Below, piece by piece: positions 1-8,847 of a DNA stretch of 64,000 nt (the first letter of the stretch is position 1; every line of letters begins with the position of its first letter). The notes below the pieces were generated by a model. It was not told where the DNA came from and did not search any database. It saw nothing but the letters and a program-made list of their open reading frames with translations. The position numbers and the translations under genes are program-made. Where the stretch lies: the NCBI GenBank assembly GCA_030827135.1, contig JAURFE010000001.1:152569-216568 (forward strand), written 5' to 3'. Source of the stretch: Vicinamibacterales bacterium. Lineage in GTDB: Bacteria; Acidobacteriota; Vicinamibacteria; Vicinamibacterales; SCN-69-37.

Positions 1-564
1 CTCGGCGATCTCCCGCTTGAGCGCGGCGATCCGGTGGCGGATGCGGCGCCGATCCGTTTCCAGTTTCGTTTCACCGGGACCACGGGTGCCAATGCCACCG
101 CCAAGGCGCGACAATGCCTCGCTCGAGCCGACGAGCCGAGGCAGCAGGTACTGCAGTTGCGCGAGCTCCACCTGCAACTTGCCTTCCCGCGTGCGCGCGC
201 GGAGGGCAAAGATGTCCAGAATCAACTCGGTGCGGTCAATGACGCGGCGGCCAAAGACGCGCTCGAGGTTGCGCGCCTGTGCCGGCGACAGGTGATGGTC
301 GATGATGACCACGTCGGCCTCGGCCGTGCGGCATGCGAGGGCAATCTCCTCCGCTTTGCCTTTGCCGAAGACCGTGGCCGCATCAGGCGTCGGGCGCTCC
401 TGCATCGCCCGAAGCACGACCTCCGCGCCGGCGGCCTGCGCCAGCCCCGCGAGCTCATCAAGGGACGCCTCGGGATCCACCGCGCGCGTCGCGCGGGTGG
501 TCAGCGTAAGCAGCGCCGCGCGCTCGACGGTGGACTTTCTCGTCGTGCCACGGCCAACAGTCAT
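1..564 (-). CDS. hflX: GTPase HflX, N-terminal 188 residues (cut by window edge)
   Basis: Ribosome-associated GTPase of the Obg-HflX superfamily that splits or rescues stalled 70S ribosomes in the cytosol. The visible part holds the HflX N-terminal domain, with VFGKGKAEE near residue 66 and a basic coiled segment around FALRARTREGKLQVELAQL. It ends with the family hallmark GPGETKLETDRR just before the G domain, which lies outside the window. The ATG start overlaps the TGA of the upstream Sua5-type gene (ATGA), so the two are translationally coupled at the end of a leftward run. The 3' end is missing only because the window stops; nothing suggests a broken gene. Confidence 0.93.
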   Translation of the reverse strand, partial: MTVGRGTTRKSTVERAALLTLTTRATRAVDPEASLDELAGLAQAAGAEVVLRAMQERPTPDAATVFGKGKAEEIALACRTAEADVVIIDHHLSPAQARNLERVFGRRVIDRTELILDIFALRARTREGKLQVELAQLQYLLPRLVGSSEALSRLGGGIGTRGPGETKLETDRRRIRHRIAALKREIAE

Positions 565-1202
565 GGGTAGAGCGATTCTACCACGCGGCTCCAGGCAATC
601 GCGCCGTCACGAAGGCAGATCGGCTGCGTGCCGCGCACATCCACGAGCGTCGACGGTGCGCCGCCCGACGTCGCACCACCATCGATGACAAACACACGGG
701 GGTCGTCGGCCAACGCGCCGAGGTCCTCCACCCGAGGGGCGGCGGGTTCGCCCGAGCGGTTCGCACTTGTCGCCGCAATGACGCCCCCGAACGCGTCCGC
801 GAGCGCGCGCGCCACGGGATGGTCCGGCACCCGAATCGCCACCGTGCGATGCCCGCCGTGCACTTCCACCGGCATCCACCCCGGCGCATCGCGGACGATC
901 GACAACGGCCCGGGCCAGAATGCGCGCGCCAGTCGCGCTTCCCGAGCGGACAACGCGCCCGTCGCCGCAGTCACCTGGGCCAGCGACCCGGCCACGAGGG
1001 GCAACGCCGCCCGCGCCGAACGCCCCTTGAGATCAAACACCCTGCGCACCGCCACGGCATCTCTCACGTTGACGGCCAGCCCGTAGAACGTGTCCGTCGG
1101 AAACGCGACGATGCCTCCCGCAGCCAGCCACGCCACCGCCGGTCGCAGGTCCTCGGTCCGACACGTCTGCGGATCCACCGTCAGACGACGCCCACCCGTC
1201 AT
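561..1202 (-). CDS. Threonylcarbamoyl-AMP synthase (Sua5/YrdC/TsaC family)
   Basis: Makes threonylcarbamoyl-AMP from threonine, bicarbonate and ATP, the first step of the t6A modification at position 37 of ANN-decoding tRNAs. The 213 residues are a single YrdC domain, so it is TsaC-length without the Sua5 C-terminal domain. FPTDTFYGL near residue 30 and SANRSGE near residue 145 are the usual nucleotide and substrate motifs. The ATG at 1202 was chosen because it overlaps the TGA of the upstream MFS gene (ATGA) and removes a long, unlikely N-terminal extension. It overlaps HflX in the same way downstream, so both neighbours are translation related or co-transcribed. Confidence 0.9.
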   Translation of the reverse strand: MTGGRRLTVDPQTCRTEDLRPAVAWLAAGGIVAFPTDTFYGLAVNVRDAVAVRRVFDLKGRSARAALPLVAGSLAQVTAATGALSAREARLARAFWPGPLSIVRDAPGWMPVEVHGGHRTVAIRVPDHPVARALADAFGGVIAATSANRSGEPAAPRVEDLGALADDPRVFVIDGGATSGGAPSTLVDVRGTQPICLRDGAIAWSRVVESLYP

Positions 1203-2386
1203 CGCATCCTCCGGATCCCCCAGGCCACCAGGGCCATCCCCATCGCATCCACCACAAACACTCCACGCATCGTCACCGCGCCGAGCACTCCGGCCACGAC
1301 GGGACTGACGGCCAACCCGGTCAGCGAGGCGGTGGTCAGATAGCCAAACGCCACACCGCGGGAGGCCGACGGCACCCGCTGGCCCGCAATCGTGTACATC
1401 GTGGTGAAGCCCACACCCAGCCCCGCACCAAACACAGCCGCCGCGCCGACCAGCCATGGCGTCGCGGGCCCGAGGCCGAACACCAGCGCCGCCACACCAG
1501 CCGCCGTGGCGCCCGCGGCCACCAATTGGGGCGCCGCGACAAAACGCAGCAACCAGTGACACAACTGATTGCCCACCGCGCCCGCGCCTGCGGCGACAGT
1601 GAAGATGAGTCCCGTCAGCACCGGCACCTGGGTCACCGAGACGCCGATTTCCCGCAAGTACAGCGGCAGCACGGGGCCAAAACTGCGGTCGACCATCTGC
1701 AGCGCAAAAATAGTCACGAGGAACATGCCGAAGTACGGGACGGTCAACAACTCGCGCAGCGTCACACGCACCGGGGGCGGCTCATCCTGATTCGGCGCCC
1801 GCCTCGGCCCCTCGCGATACCCGACCAGCACCAGCAGAAACGCACCGAGGAACATCACGGCGGCCCCAAGGAACGCCATCCGCAGGCCCACGGCATGGGC
1901 CAGCGCGCCCCCGATCACCGGACCGAGCGCCGGCCCGAGCCTCTGCGCCGTCTGCACCCACCCGATCGCACTGGCCATCTGCGCCTCCGGCGCGGATTCC
2001 GCCGCCATCGTCAGCGCGAGCATGCCGTATCCGGCAAAAAACCCCTGGATGCCGCGCAGGGCCACGACATGCCAGGGTTCGGTCACAAACGCCATCGCCG
2101 CCATGATGACGACGAAGCTGAACAAGGAGCGCGCCACCATGAGCTTGCGCCCATACCGCTCGGCCACGCGGGCCCACACCGGCGCCATGACGGCGGTCAC
2201 CGCAGGCGTGATGCCGAGCGCAAGACCGGCCCAGATGGCAATCGCCCCCGTGTCGGTCAGTCCGAGTTGTTCGAGATACAACGGCAGGAACGGCATCACC
2301 AGCGTGAAGCCGGTGAAACCGATGAAGGTCGCCACAGTGACGGCGGCGAGATTGCGCCGCCAATCGAGAGCGCCGTCAGGAGGCAT
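1199..2386 (-). CDS. MFS transporter, DHA1-like
   Basis: Inner-membrane major facilitator protein of 395 residues with about 12 hydrophobic segments. A motif A-like loop (ARVAERYGRK) follows the second membrane segment and a long polar loop (about residues 190-208, RRAPNQDEPPP) separates the two halves. These features match DHA1-type drug/H+ antiporters, but the substrate cannot be told from sequence. It starts 15 bp after glpX and overlaps the downstream Sua5-type start (ATGA), so it sits in the same leftward operon. No unusual residues were seen. Confidence 0.85.
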   Translation of the reverse strand: MPPDGALDWRRNLAAVTVATFIGFTGFTLVMPFLPLYLEQLGLTDTGAIAIWAGLALGITPAVTAVMAPVWARVAERYGRKLMVARSLFSFVVIMAAMAFVTEPWHVVALRGIQGFFAGYGMLALTMAAESAPEAQMASAIGWVQTAQRLGPALGPVIGGALAHAVGLRMAFLGAAVMFLGAFLLVLVGYREGPRRAPNQDEPPPVRVTLRELLTVPYFGMFLVTIFALQMVDRSFGPVLPLYLREIGVSVTQVPVLTGLIFTVAAGAGAVGNQLCHWLLRFVAAPQLVAAGATAAGVAALVFGLGPATPWLVGAAAVFGAGLGVGFTTMYTIAGQRVPSASRGVAFGYLTTASLTGLAVSPVVAGVLGAVTMRGVFVVDAMGMALVAWGIRRMR

Positions 2387-2401
2387 GCCGGGTGCGCAGG
2401 C

Positions 2402-3385
2402 TCAGAACCGGATGCGCAGATCGTCGCCACGCTCGGTGACGTGAATCGTGTCGATGAAACGAATCTGATGCGGTTCGTTCTGCATGACGATTGAGCTGGT
2501 GCGTGTGCCGTGGCCGAAAAACCGCACACCCTTCATGAGCGCGCCGTCGGTGACGCCGGTCGCCGCGAACGTGATGTTCTGCCCGGCGGCCAGATCCTCC
2601 GCCGAGTAGATGCGCCGGAAATCCTCGATGCCCATCTTGCGGCAGCGTTCTTCGTCTTCCGGCTTCTTGATCACCAGCCGAGCGAGAATCTCTCCGCCCA
2701 GGCACCGCATGGCGGCGGCGGTCAGGACCCCTTCGGGCGCGCCCCCGGTGCCCATCACGGCATGGATGCCGGAGCCATCAACGGCCGCCGCGATGCTGGC
2801 CGACAAATCGCCGTCGCCAATCAGTTTGATGCGCGCCCCGGCCGACCGGATGTCGCTGATGAGTTTCTCGTGACGGGGCCGATCGAGCACGATGATGACG
2901 AGGTCGTCGACGTCGCGATCAAGCGCCTTGGCAATCGACTTGAGGTTGTCCTTGGTCGACCGGTCGAGGCTCACGGCGTGTTTCGCTCGGGGACCCACCA
3001 CCAGTTTTTCCATGTAGAGATCGGGGGCGTGGAGCATGCCGCCCTTGCTGGCGGCCGCCAGCACCGCAATGGCGTCATTGGTGCCCAGCGCGCAGAGATT
3101 CGTGCCCTCAAGCGGGTCCACCGCGATGTCGACCTCCGGCAGCCCCTTCACACCCGATGCGCCGAGGCCGACCTTTTCACCGATGAACAACATCGGGGCT
3201 TCGTCCCGTTCCCCTTCGCCGATGACGATGGTGCCGTCGATCGGCACGCTGTCGAGCGTCTTGCGCATCGCTTCAACGGCGGCCCGATCGGAGCCGTGCC
3301 GGTCACCCTGCCCCATCGTGTGGGCGCAGGCGATGGCCGCTTGTTCAGCGACGCGGAGGAGTTCGAGCGACAGGTCCGTAGCCAT
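2402..3385 (-). CDS. glpX: Class II fructose-1,6-bisphosphatase
   Basis: Removes the 1-phosphate from fructose-1,6-bisphosphate for gluconeogenesis. The 327 residues cover the whole lithium-sensitive phosphatase fold: [12 protein letters not shown] near residue 55, the metal site [10 protein letters not shown] near residue 92, and GDGDLSASI near residue 190. Length is typical for GlpX. No glycerol genes are nearby, so the role is more likely general gluconeogenesis, consistent with glycogen synthase encoded 6 kb away. A TATTCT box ends 7 nt before the ATG, so it may have its own, possibly leaderless, promoter in addition to read-through from upstream genes. Confidence 0.94.
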   Translation of the reverse strand: MATDLSLELLRVAEQAAIACAHTMGQGDRHGSDRAAVEAMRKTLDSVPIDGTIVIGEGERDEAPMLFIGEKVGLGASGVKGLPEVDIAVDPLEGTNLCALGTNDAIAVLAAASKGGMLHAPDLYMEKLVVGPRAKHAVSLDRSTKDNLKSIAKALDRDVDDLVIIVLDRPRHEKLISDIRSAGARIKLIGDGDLSASIAAAVDGSGIHAVMGTGGAPEGVLTAAAMRCLGGEILARLVIKKPEDEERCRKMGIEDFRRIYSAEDLAAGQNITFAATGVTDGALMKGVRFFGHGTRTSSIVMQNEPHQIRFIDTIHVTERGDDLRIRF

Positions 3386-3392
3386 GCTGTAA

Positions 3393-3398
3393 AGAATA
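3393..3398 (-). promoter_or_regulatory. Candidate -10 box (TATTCT) for glpX
   Basis: On the minus strand TATTCT lies 7 nt before the glpX ATG, which would put the transcription start at or next to the start codon. No convincing -35 hexamer was found. It belongs to a series of similarly placed boxes in this window. Confidence 0.35.
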
Positions 3399-3406
3399 CC
3401 CCGGGG

Positions 3407-4201
3407 TCAGACTTTGCCAACGATGACCGGCGCCCCGACCGTCACCGCCAGGGCCTCGGCGGCGCTGCTCGCATGGGCCGCACATTCCAGATGATCGGTG
3501 CTGCCGTACAGCGCACAAATCTCGCCGGCACTGATGTCGGAGAATGTGGACACGAGACGCGAAACCGTCTGGCCGGCGATGGTGATGGCCAGCGGCTCGC
3601 CCGCAGGCGCCAACCGCTCGCACAGCTTCCGGTCAATGTTCGTGACCACGTTCCCGAAGCGGTCGATCCGCACCACCTCGCCACGAATTTCCCCCGCCTC
3701 CACCTGCGGCTGCGCCAACACGATCTGCACATAGTCCGCGACGGGGCGCCCCAGCGCCGGCAGCTGGATCCCCTTGGCCAGCCACGCGCCGGCCGGCGCA
3801 AACCGGTCGCGGCCCTCGAAGGTGCGGCTGACCGTCGGACGCGCGTACCGGCGCTCCGTCAGTTCCACGACTTTCTTCGGAGGCGCGTCCTGGAACACCG
3901 CGGTCAACACCCCGTTGTCCGGCGCGACGAACTTCCACTCCCCCACCTCAGCCGCGATCCCGCGACGCGCCGACCCCACACCGGGGTCCACGACGACGAC
4001 GAAGATGGTGCCGGCGGGGAAATACTTGTAGGTCGCCGCCAATTCGAGTGCGGCGAATGGAATGTCATGCGCCGGCAAATCGTGCGACACATCGACCAGC
4101 ACCGCGTCCGGACAAATCGACAACACGACGCCCTTCATCACGCCGGTGTAGTGGTCCCGGGTGCCAAAGTCACTGAGGAGCGCAACGATAGGTTTGGCCA
4201 T
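3407..4201 (-). CDS. SAM hydroxide adenosyltransferase (DUF62 family)
   Basis: Member of the DUF62/fluorinase-chlorinase superfamily. Non-halogenating members hydrolyse S-adenosylmethionine to adenosine and methionine. The 264 residues show the N-terminal signature LLSDFGTRDHYTGVMKG, DPGVGSARR near residue 93, APDNGVLT near residue 112, and the C-terminal barrel motif DRFGNVVTNI near residue 190. No halide-loop insertion typical of fluorinase is evident. It lies 21 bp before glpX and 18 bp after a methyltransferase-like gene, inside a leftward run headed by bactofilin. The physiological role of this family is unsettled, so linkage to the neighbour is only suggestive. Confidence 0.88.
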   Translation of the reverse strand: MAKPIVALLSDFGTRDHYTGVMKGVVLSICPDAVLVDVSHDLPAHDIPFAALELAATYKYFPAGTIFVVVVDPGVGSARRGIAAEVGEWKFVAPDNGVLTAVFQDAPPKKVVELTERRYARPTVSRTFEGRDRFAPAGAWLAKGIQLPALGRPVADYVQIVLAQPQVEAGEIRGEVVRIDRFGNVVTNIDRKLCERLAPAGEPLAITIAGQTVSRLVSTFSDISAGEICALYGSTDHLECAAHASSAAEALAVTVGAPVIVGKV

Positions 4202-4219
4202 GCTGCGACGATATCGCAG

Positions 4220-4867
4220 TTAGGCGCGTCGAAACAGGGTTTCCCGGGTGCTGCTCTTGAGCAGGACGGACTCAGAGACGCTCAGCCCTTCAAACATCTT
4301 CGTGATGTCGCGGGTGAGCAGCACCGTGCGCTTCACCGGTGTTGCCGGGCTGTGCTGCAGGCGGAAGCGGCTCTCGGATTCGATCACGTAGCGCGTGTAC
4401 TGGCGCAGTTCGATCGGCGTGGTCCCAAAGAAGCCATACACCACACCGCCGGGTTTCAGCAGGCGGGCCAATTCGCCGGCCAGCGCCTTGCCGGTCCTGG
4501 CGTCAATGAAGTCGAAGAGATCCCAGCAGAGGATGCCGTCGAACATGTCGCCGGCCAGCGCGAGACGCTTCAGGAAGGTCTCGGCCAGCCCCGCGGTGCT
4601 GCCGCTGCGCATGGCCTGCTCCAGGTCGTGATAGAGGTTCTCGATGTAGATTTTGCACGCCAGCCGGTCGCCGAAGAACTCGACGTTGGGCCCCACGACG
4701 GGCCCCAGATCAAGAATCACCGGTCGTGACGCCTGTGCCTGCTGCGCCACGGCGGCCAGGAAACGCGGAAACACCTTCGAGGTGGTCGCGACCTCGTCAA
4801 GGGCCACCGGAGACGGCGAGGGTGCCGTCTCCGCGGCAGGCTTCTGGCTCCAGGAAAACACAGCCAC
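4220..4867 (-). CDS. Class I SAM methyltransferase-like protein
   Basis: 215 residues with a Rossmann methyltransferase outline: a motif I region VILDLGPVVGPNVEFFG near residue 50, an acidic strand around KIYIENLYHDLE, a motif IV-like DGILCWDLFDFID near residue 111, and RLLKPGGVVYGFFG after it. The glycine-rich loop is atypical (DLGPVVG instead of DxGxGxG), so activity is uncertain. The N-terminus is polar and Pro/Ser-rich. It sits 16 bp behind the bactofilin gene and 18 bp ahead of the SAM-cleaving DUF62 gene. Substrate unknown. Confidence 0.65.
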   Translation of the reverse strand: MAVFSWSQKPAAETAPSPSPVALDEVATTSKVFPRFLAAVAQQAQASRPVILDLGPVVGPNVEFFGDRLACKIYIENLYHDLEQAMRSGSTAGLAETFLKRLALAGDMFDGILCWDLFDFIDARTGKALAGELARLLKPGGVVYGFFGTTPIELRQYTRYVIESESRFRLQHSPATPVKRTVLLTRDITKMFEGLSVSESVLLKSSTRETLFRRA

Positions 4868-4883
4868 GAAGGCGCCGGATCTC

Positions 4884-5384
4884 CTACCGGGTCGTCGCCG
4901 GTTCCGGAGCGCCGGCCGGTCTGGTGTCCGGGGGGGCCGGCTTCACGCCCTCCCCGGGGTTCGCCCCGGCCTTCTGCATATCGATCGAGCCGCGGAAATG
5001 GGCGCCCTCGGAGATGGCGACCCGCGGGGCCACCACATCACCGTCCACGGACCCGGACTCGCGCAGATCAACCTTTTCGGTCGCGGTGATGTTGCCGTGG
5101 ACCTCGCCCTGCACAATGACAACCTTCGCGAACACCTGCGCTTTGATCCTGCCGTTGGGCCCAATCGTCAGCACATTCTGCCGGAGTTCGATCTTGCCCT
5201 CGACGGTGCCTTCGATCGTGAGATCTTCGGACCCGCTCAGTTCACCTTTGATGATCACGCTTTTACCGATGTTCACCATGTCCCTCTCAGTTGCACGACC
5301 CGCTGTGGCGACTGGCGCGTTTGGAGGCTGGGCGCCGGAGGGGGTCGTTGTCGGTGGCCGTACGGCCTCGTCTCGCTTAAACAT
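4884..5384 (-). CDS. Bactofilin (polymer-forming cytoskeletal protein)
   Basis: Bactofilins self-assemble into filaments that organise cell shape, stalks or cell-wall enzymes. The 166-residue protein has a disordered Pro-rich N-terminus (about 1-40), a central beta-helix of short hydrophobic/Gly repeats (about 42-140, beginning at NIGKSVIIKGELSGSEDL), and a Pro-rich C-terminal tail. The start at 5384 is preferred over one six codons upstream because GGAGG lies 8 nt before it. It is the first gene of the leftward run through the methyltransferase-like protein, DUF62, GlpX, MFS, Sua5-type and HflX, and is divergent from the cysteine desulfurase. Confidence 0.88.
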   Translation of the reverse strand: MFKRDEAVRPPTTTPSGAQPPNAPVATAGRATERDMVNIGKSVIIKGELSGSEDLTIEGTVEGKIELRQNVLTIGPNGRIKAQVFAKVVIVQGEVHGNITATEKVDLRESGSVDGDVVAPRVAISEGAHFRGSIDMQKAGANPGEGVKPAPPDTRPAGAPEPATTR

Positions 5385-5489
5385 GTCTTGAACCTCCACC
5401 ACACTGACCGCTCTGTGGAGTTGGGGAGTCAGGTAGTCCGGCAGTATATCGCGGCCCGCGCCGAATCCGGGCTAGCATGGGACGACGTC

Positions 5490-6656
5490 GTGCGTATTTA
5501 TCTCGATTACAACGCCACAGCCCCGGCTGCGCCGGGTGTAGCCGACGCGGTGTGCCGTGTACTCACCGAAGAACCTGGCAACCCGTCGTCGATCCATGCC
5601 TACGGGCAGCGCGCGAAGGCCCGCCTGGACGACGCACGTGCCGGTGTGGCCGCGCTGATCGGGGCCGCGCCGAGCGACGTCGTGCTCACCGGGGGCGGCA
5701 CCGAATCGATCAACCTCGCCCTGCGCGGGGCGTGTGACGCGCTGGCGGAGTCGGGACGGCGTCATCTGATCGCGTCCGCCATCGAACACGAAGCCGTGTT
5801 GATGACCCTGAAGGCGTTGGAGCGCCGTGGCTGGCGCGTCACCCTGCTGCCGGTGGACCGGACCGGCATCGTCGCCCCCGCCGATCTGGACGCGGCGCTC
5901 GATGCGGAGACCGCGCTCGTGTCGATCATGCACGCGAACAATGAGATCGGGACCGTGCAGCCGGTGGAGGCGCTCGCGCGGCTGGCACGATCGCGTGGCG
6001 CCCTGTTTCATAGCGATGCGGTCCAGAGCGCCGGAAAAATATCCGTGCAGGTGCAGGCCCTGGGTGTCGACCTGCTGTCGATTTCCGGACACAAGTTCGG
6101 CGCACCGAAAGGCACCGGCGCCTTGTGGGTGCGACGTGGCGTGCGACTGATCCCGCAGCAGACCGGCGGCCGCCAGGAGCGCAGCCGGCGCGCCGGCACG
6201 GAAAACACCGCGGGCCTCGCCGGACTCGGCGTCGCCGCGCGGCATGCGGCCGCCACGATGGCCGACGCGGCCCCGCGCGTGGCTGCGCTGCGCGACCAGC
6301 TTGAGGCGGCGATTCTGCGTGATATCCGCGGCACGGCGGTCAACGGCAGTCCGGATGCGCGAGTCCCGAACACGACCAATATCAGCTTTGACGGCATCGA
6401 GGCCGAGTCCCTGTTGATCGCTCTCGACCTGGAAGGCGTGGCCATCTCCACGGGGTCCGCCTGCTCATCAGGCACGCTCGAACCGTCGCACGTGCTGCAG
6501 GCGATGGGCCTGCCGGCGGCCCGCACCCGTAATTCGCTGCGGTTCAGCCTAGGGCCTGACACGACCGCCGCCGACATTCAGACGGTCGCGGCGAAGATGC
6601 CGGCGCTTGTCGAGAAACTGCGCAGGCTCACCCGCCGCGTCGTGGAGGTGCGCTGA
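5490..6656 (+). CDS. Cysteine desulfurase (NifS/IscS family)
   Basis: PLP enzyme that takes sulfur from cysteine as an enzyme-bound persulfide. Of 388 residues, SGHKFGAPKGTGALWVR carries the PLP lysine and STGSACSSG carries the catalytic Cys (Cys325). The GTG at 5490 was chosen because it gives the usual MRIYLDYNAT N-terminus; TAGCAT 11 nt upstream is a possible -10. The stop overlaps the mnmA start (TGATG), so the two genes are coupled, as in organisms where a dedicated desulfurase feeds tRNA thiolation. No scaffold or Fe-S assembly gene is adjacent, which favours that role over general Fe-S assembly. Confidence 0.93.
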   Translation: MRIYLDYNATAPAAPGVADAVCRVLTEEPGNPSSIHAYGQRAKARLDDARAGVAALIGAAPSDVVLTGGGTESINLALRGACDALAESGRRHLIASAIEHEAVLMTLKALERRGWRVTLLPVDRTGIVAPADLDAALDAETALVSIMHANNEIGTVQPVEALARLARSRGALFHSDAVQSAGKISVQVQALGVDLLSISGHKFGAPKGTGALWVRRGVRLIPQQTGGRQERSRRAGTENTAGLAGLGVAARHAAATMADAAPRVAALRDQLEAAILRDIRGTAVNGSPDARVPNTTNISFDGIEAESLLIALDLEGVAISTGSACSSGTLEPSHVLQAMGLPAARTRNSLRFSLGPDTTAADIQTVAAKMPALVEKLRRLTRRVVEVR

Positions 6657-7729
6657 TGCGCGTCGTCGTCGCCATGTCGGGCGGCGTGGACTCCTCGGTC
6701 GCGGCCGCGCTGATGGCCGACGCCGGCCATGAGGTGATCGGGTTGTCGATGCAGTTGTATGACCAGCGTGCCACCGTGGATGGCGCGCCGGCGTTTGGAT
6801 CGTGCTGCAGTCTTGATGACTTGCACGACGCCCGCCGCGTCGCACACCAGATCGGCATTCCGCATTACATCGTGAACTTCGAACGGGAGTTCCAGGCCAC
6901 GGTGGTCAGCAATTTTGTTTCGGAATACGCCGCTGGACGCACGCCCATCCCCTGTGTGCATTGCAACGCCGACCTGAAATTCGCCACGCTCGTGGAACGG
7001 GCGGCGGGCCTGGATGCGGCCGCCGTGGCCACCGGGCACTACGCTCGCGTTCACTACGATGAAGGCCTCCGCCGGTACCGACTGCTCCGTGGCGTGGACG
7101 GCGGCAAGGATCAGTCGTATTTTTTGTTCACCCTCACCCAGGATCAGTTGGCGCACGCGCTGTTTCCCGTGGGCCACCTGAGCAAACCCGAGGTGCGCGC
7201 GTACGCGGAGCGGCTGGGCCTGTCGGTCGCCGACAAGCCGGACAGTCACGAAATCTGTTTTGTGCCCGATGGCAACACCGCGAAGTTTGTGGAACGCCAG
7301 CTGGCCACCACGCCGCCGTCAGGCGAGATTGTGAACAGCGACGGCCAGGTGCTTGGGGAACACAGCGGACTTCATCATTTCACCGTCGGCCAGCGGAAGG
7401 GCCTCGGGCTCAGCACCGGCAAGCCCATGTACGTGCTGAAGCTGATCCCGGCTGAGCAGCAGGTCATCGTGGGTGCGCGTGAAGAACTCGGCGGACTCAC
7501 ACTCGACGCGACGGGCGTCAACTGGATCGCCGGCCCTGCCCCCGCGGGGCCCACGCGGGTCACGGCCCGCATCCGGCACCGCCATCAGGACGCGCCGGCG
7601 ACGGTCGAGTCCACCGGAGACGCCACCGCGCACCTGGTCTTCGACGAACCCCAGACCGCAATCACGCCTGGACAGGCGGTTGTCTTCTATCAGGGTGACG
7701 ACGTCGTGGGCGGAGGGTGGATTCGCTGA
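6656..7729 (+). CDS. mnmA: tRNA 2-thiouridylase MnmA
   Basis: Thiolates U34 of Lys, Glu and Gln tRNAs; genes for tRNA-Lys(UUU) and tRNA-Glu(UUC) are both in this window. The 357 residues include the PP-loop SGGVDSS at residues 8-14, the first catalytic Cys in TPIPCVHCN, ATGHYAR, KDQSYFLF, the second catalytic Cys in SHEICFVP, and the C-terminal HFTVGQRKGLG region. Length and order are standard. It is coupled to the upstream cysteine desulfurase and ends just before a large inverted repeat that separates it from the convergent trxB. Confidence 0.96.
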   Translation: MRVVVAMSGGVDSSVAAALMADAGHEVIGLSMQLYDQRATVDGAPAFGSCCSLDDLHDARRVAHQIGIPHYIVNFEREFQATVVSNFVSEYAAGRTPIPCVHCNADLKFATLVERAAGLDAAAVATGHYARVHYDEGLRRYRLLRGVDGGKDQSYFLFTLTQDQLAHALFPVGHLSKPEVRAYAERLGLSVADKPDSHEICFVPDGNTAKFVERQLATTPPSGEIVNSDGQVLGEHSGLHHFTVGQRKGLGLSTGKPMYVLKLIPAEQQVIVGAREELGGLTLDATGVNWIAGPAPAGPTRVTARIRHRHQDAPATVESTGDATAHLVFDEPQTAITPGQAVVFYQGDDVVGGGWIR

Positions 7730-7749
7730 CGCGTTCGCGTCAGCGCCTG

Positions 7750-7920
7750 ATTGAGGATTGAGGAATGAGGATTGAGGATTGGCAATTTCTCGATTGCGGG
7801 ATTGGATGATTGATTGAGAGATTGAGGGATTGAGAGATTGAGGGATTCAATCCCTCAATCAGCAATCCGGGACGTCCACCTCAATTGCCAATCCTCAATC
7901 CTCATTCCTCAATCCTCAAT
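7750..7920. repeat. Word array with a perfect 38-bp inverted repeat
   Basis: Arms 7750-7787 and 7883-7920 are exact reverse complements built from heptamers such as GGATTGA. Between them GATTGAGGGATT at about 7840 forms a second perfect 12-bp hairpin with a one-base centre. The right arm covers the last codon and the TGA of trxB. It lies between the convergent mnmA and trxB genes, where a transcript hairpin would act on both strands. Confidence 0.9.
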
Positions 7921-8839
7921 AACTCGAACTCTCCAAATACCGTTCCGCGTCGAGCGCGGCCATACAGCCAGAACCGGCCGCCGTGATCGCCTGCCGGTAC
8001 ACATGATCCTGCACGTCACCGCAGGCAAAGACGCCTTCGACGCTCGTGCGTGATCCGTGGTGGGTGATGAGATAGCCGGTCTCATCCATATCCAGCTGGC
8101 CCTTGAAGAGCGCCGTATTCGGCGTATGGCCGATGGCGACAAACACGCCGTCGACCGGGATCGTCTTCTCGAGTCCTGTCTGAGTGTTCCTCACCACGAT
8201 GCCTGATACGACGCCGGCCTCGGGATCGAGCACCCGCATCACTTCCGCGTTCCATTCGAAGACGATTTTCGGGTTGGCCATCGCCTTGTCCTGCATGATC
8301 TTGGACGCCCGCAGCGAATCGCGACGATGGATCAGGGTCACCTGCGAGGCGAACCGCGTGAGGAAATTGGCCTCCTCGAGCGCCGAATCGCCGCCGCCAA
8401 CCACCGCGATGGGCTTGCCCCGGAAGAAAAACCCGTCGCATGTCGCACACGTCGAGACGCCGTGGCCCATCAACTGCCGCTCACTGGGCAGACCGAGCAA
8501 CTTCGCGGATGCGCCCGTGGCGATGATCAGGGTCTTTGTCTCGACCGTCTCATCGCCCATCGTGATGCGGAAGGGCCGCACGGACGTGTCCACCGCGGAC
8601 ACATGGCCGCGGACGATCTCGGCGCCGAAACGTTCCGCCTGTGTGCGCATGGCGGCCATGAGATCGGGCCCCATGATGCCGTCGGCAAATCCTGGAAAGT
8701 TCTCGACGGCCGTCGTCAGCATCAGCTGACCACCGGCCTCCAGTCCTTCAATGACAAGCGGTTTCAGATTGGCGCGCGCGGCGTACACCGCGGCTGTCAG
8801 TCCGGCCGGTCCGGACCCGATGATCGTCACATCACGCAC
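7916..8839 (-). CDS. trxB: Thioredoxin-disulfide reductase
   Basis: FAD/NADPH enzyme that reduces thioredoxin. The 307 residues show the FAD motif [10 protein letters not shown] (8-17), the redox pair CATC at Cys131/Cys134, the NADPH motif [12 protein letters not shown], and the C-terminal FAD motif VFACGDVQD. It is followed 8 bp upstream in the operon by thioredoxin, forming a complete trxA-trxB pair transcribed leftward. The C-terminus ESSSY and the TGA fall inside the right arm of the 38-bp inverted repeat, so the end of the protein may have been set by that element. Confidence 0.96.
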   Translation of the reverse strand: MRDVTIIGSGPAGLTAAVYAARANLKPLVIEGLEAGGQLMLTTAVENFPGFADGIMGPDLMAAMRTQAERFGAEIVRGHVSAVDTSVRPFRITMGDETVETKTLIIATGASAKLLGLPSERQLMGHGVSTCATCDGFFFRGKPIAVVGGGDSALEEANFLTRFASQVTLIHRRDSLRASKIMQDKAMANPKIVFEWNAEVMRVLDPEAGVVSGIVVRNTQTGLEKTIPVDGVFVAIGHTPNTALFKGQLDMDETGYLITHHGSRTSVEGVFACGDVQDHVYRQAITAAGSGCMAALDAERYLESSSY

Positions 8840-8847
8840 GGAACACC

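Noticed and set aside
4208-4213. TATCGT as a promoter for the DUF62 gene
   Set aside because: It lies in an 18-bp gap inside a tight operon with no -35; likely chance.
2510-4729. 739-residue plus-strand ORF opposite glpX and DUF62
   Set aside because: It is the shadow of well-recognised minus-strand genes in high-GC DNA and has no family features.
4653-5489. Long N-terminal extension of the cysteine desulfurase frame
   Set aside because: It overlaps bactofilin and the methyltransferase-like gene; GTG at 5490 gives the family N-terminus.
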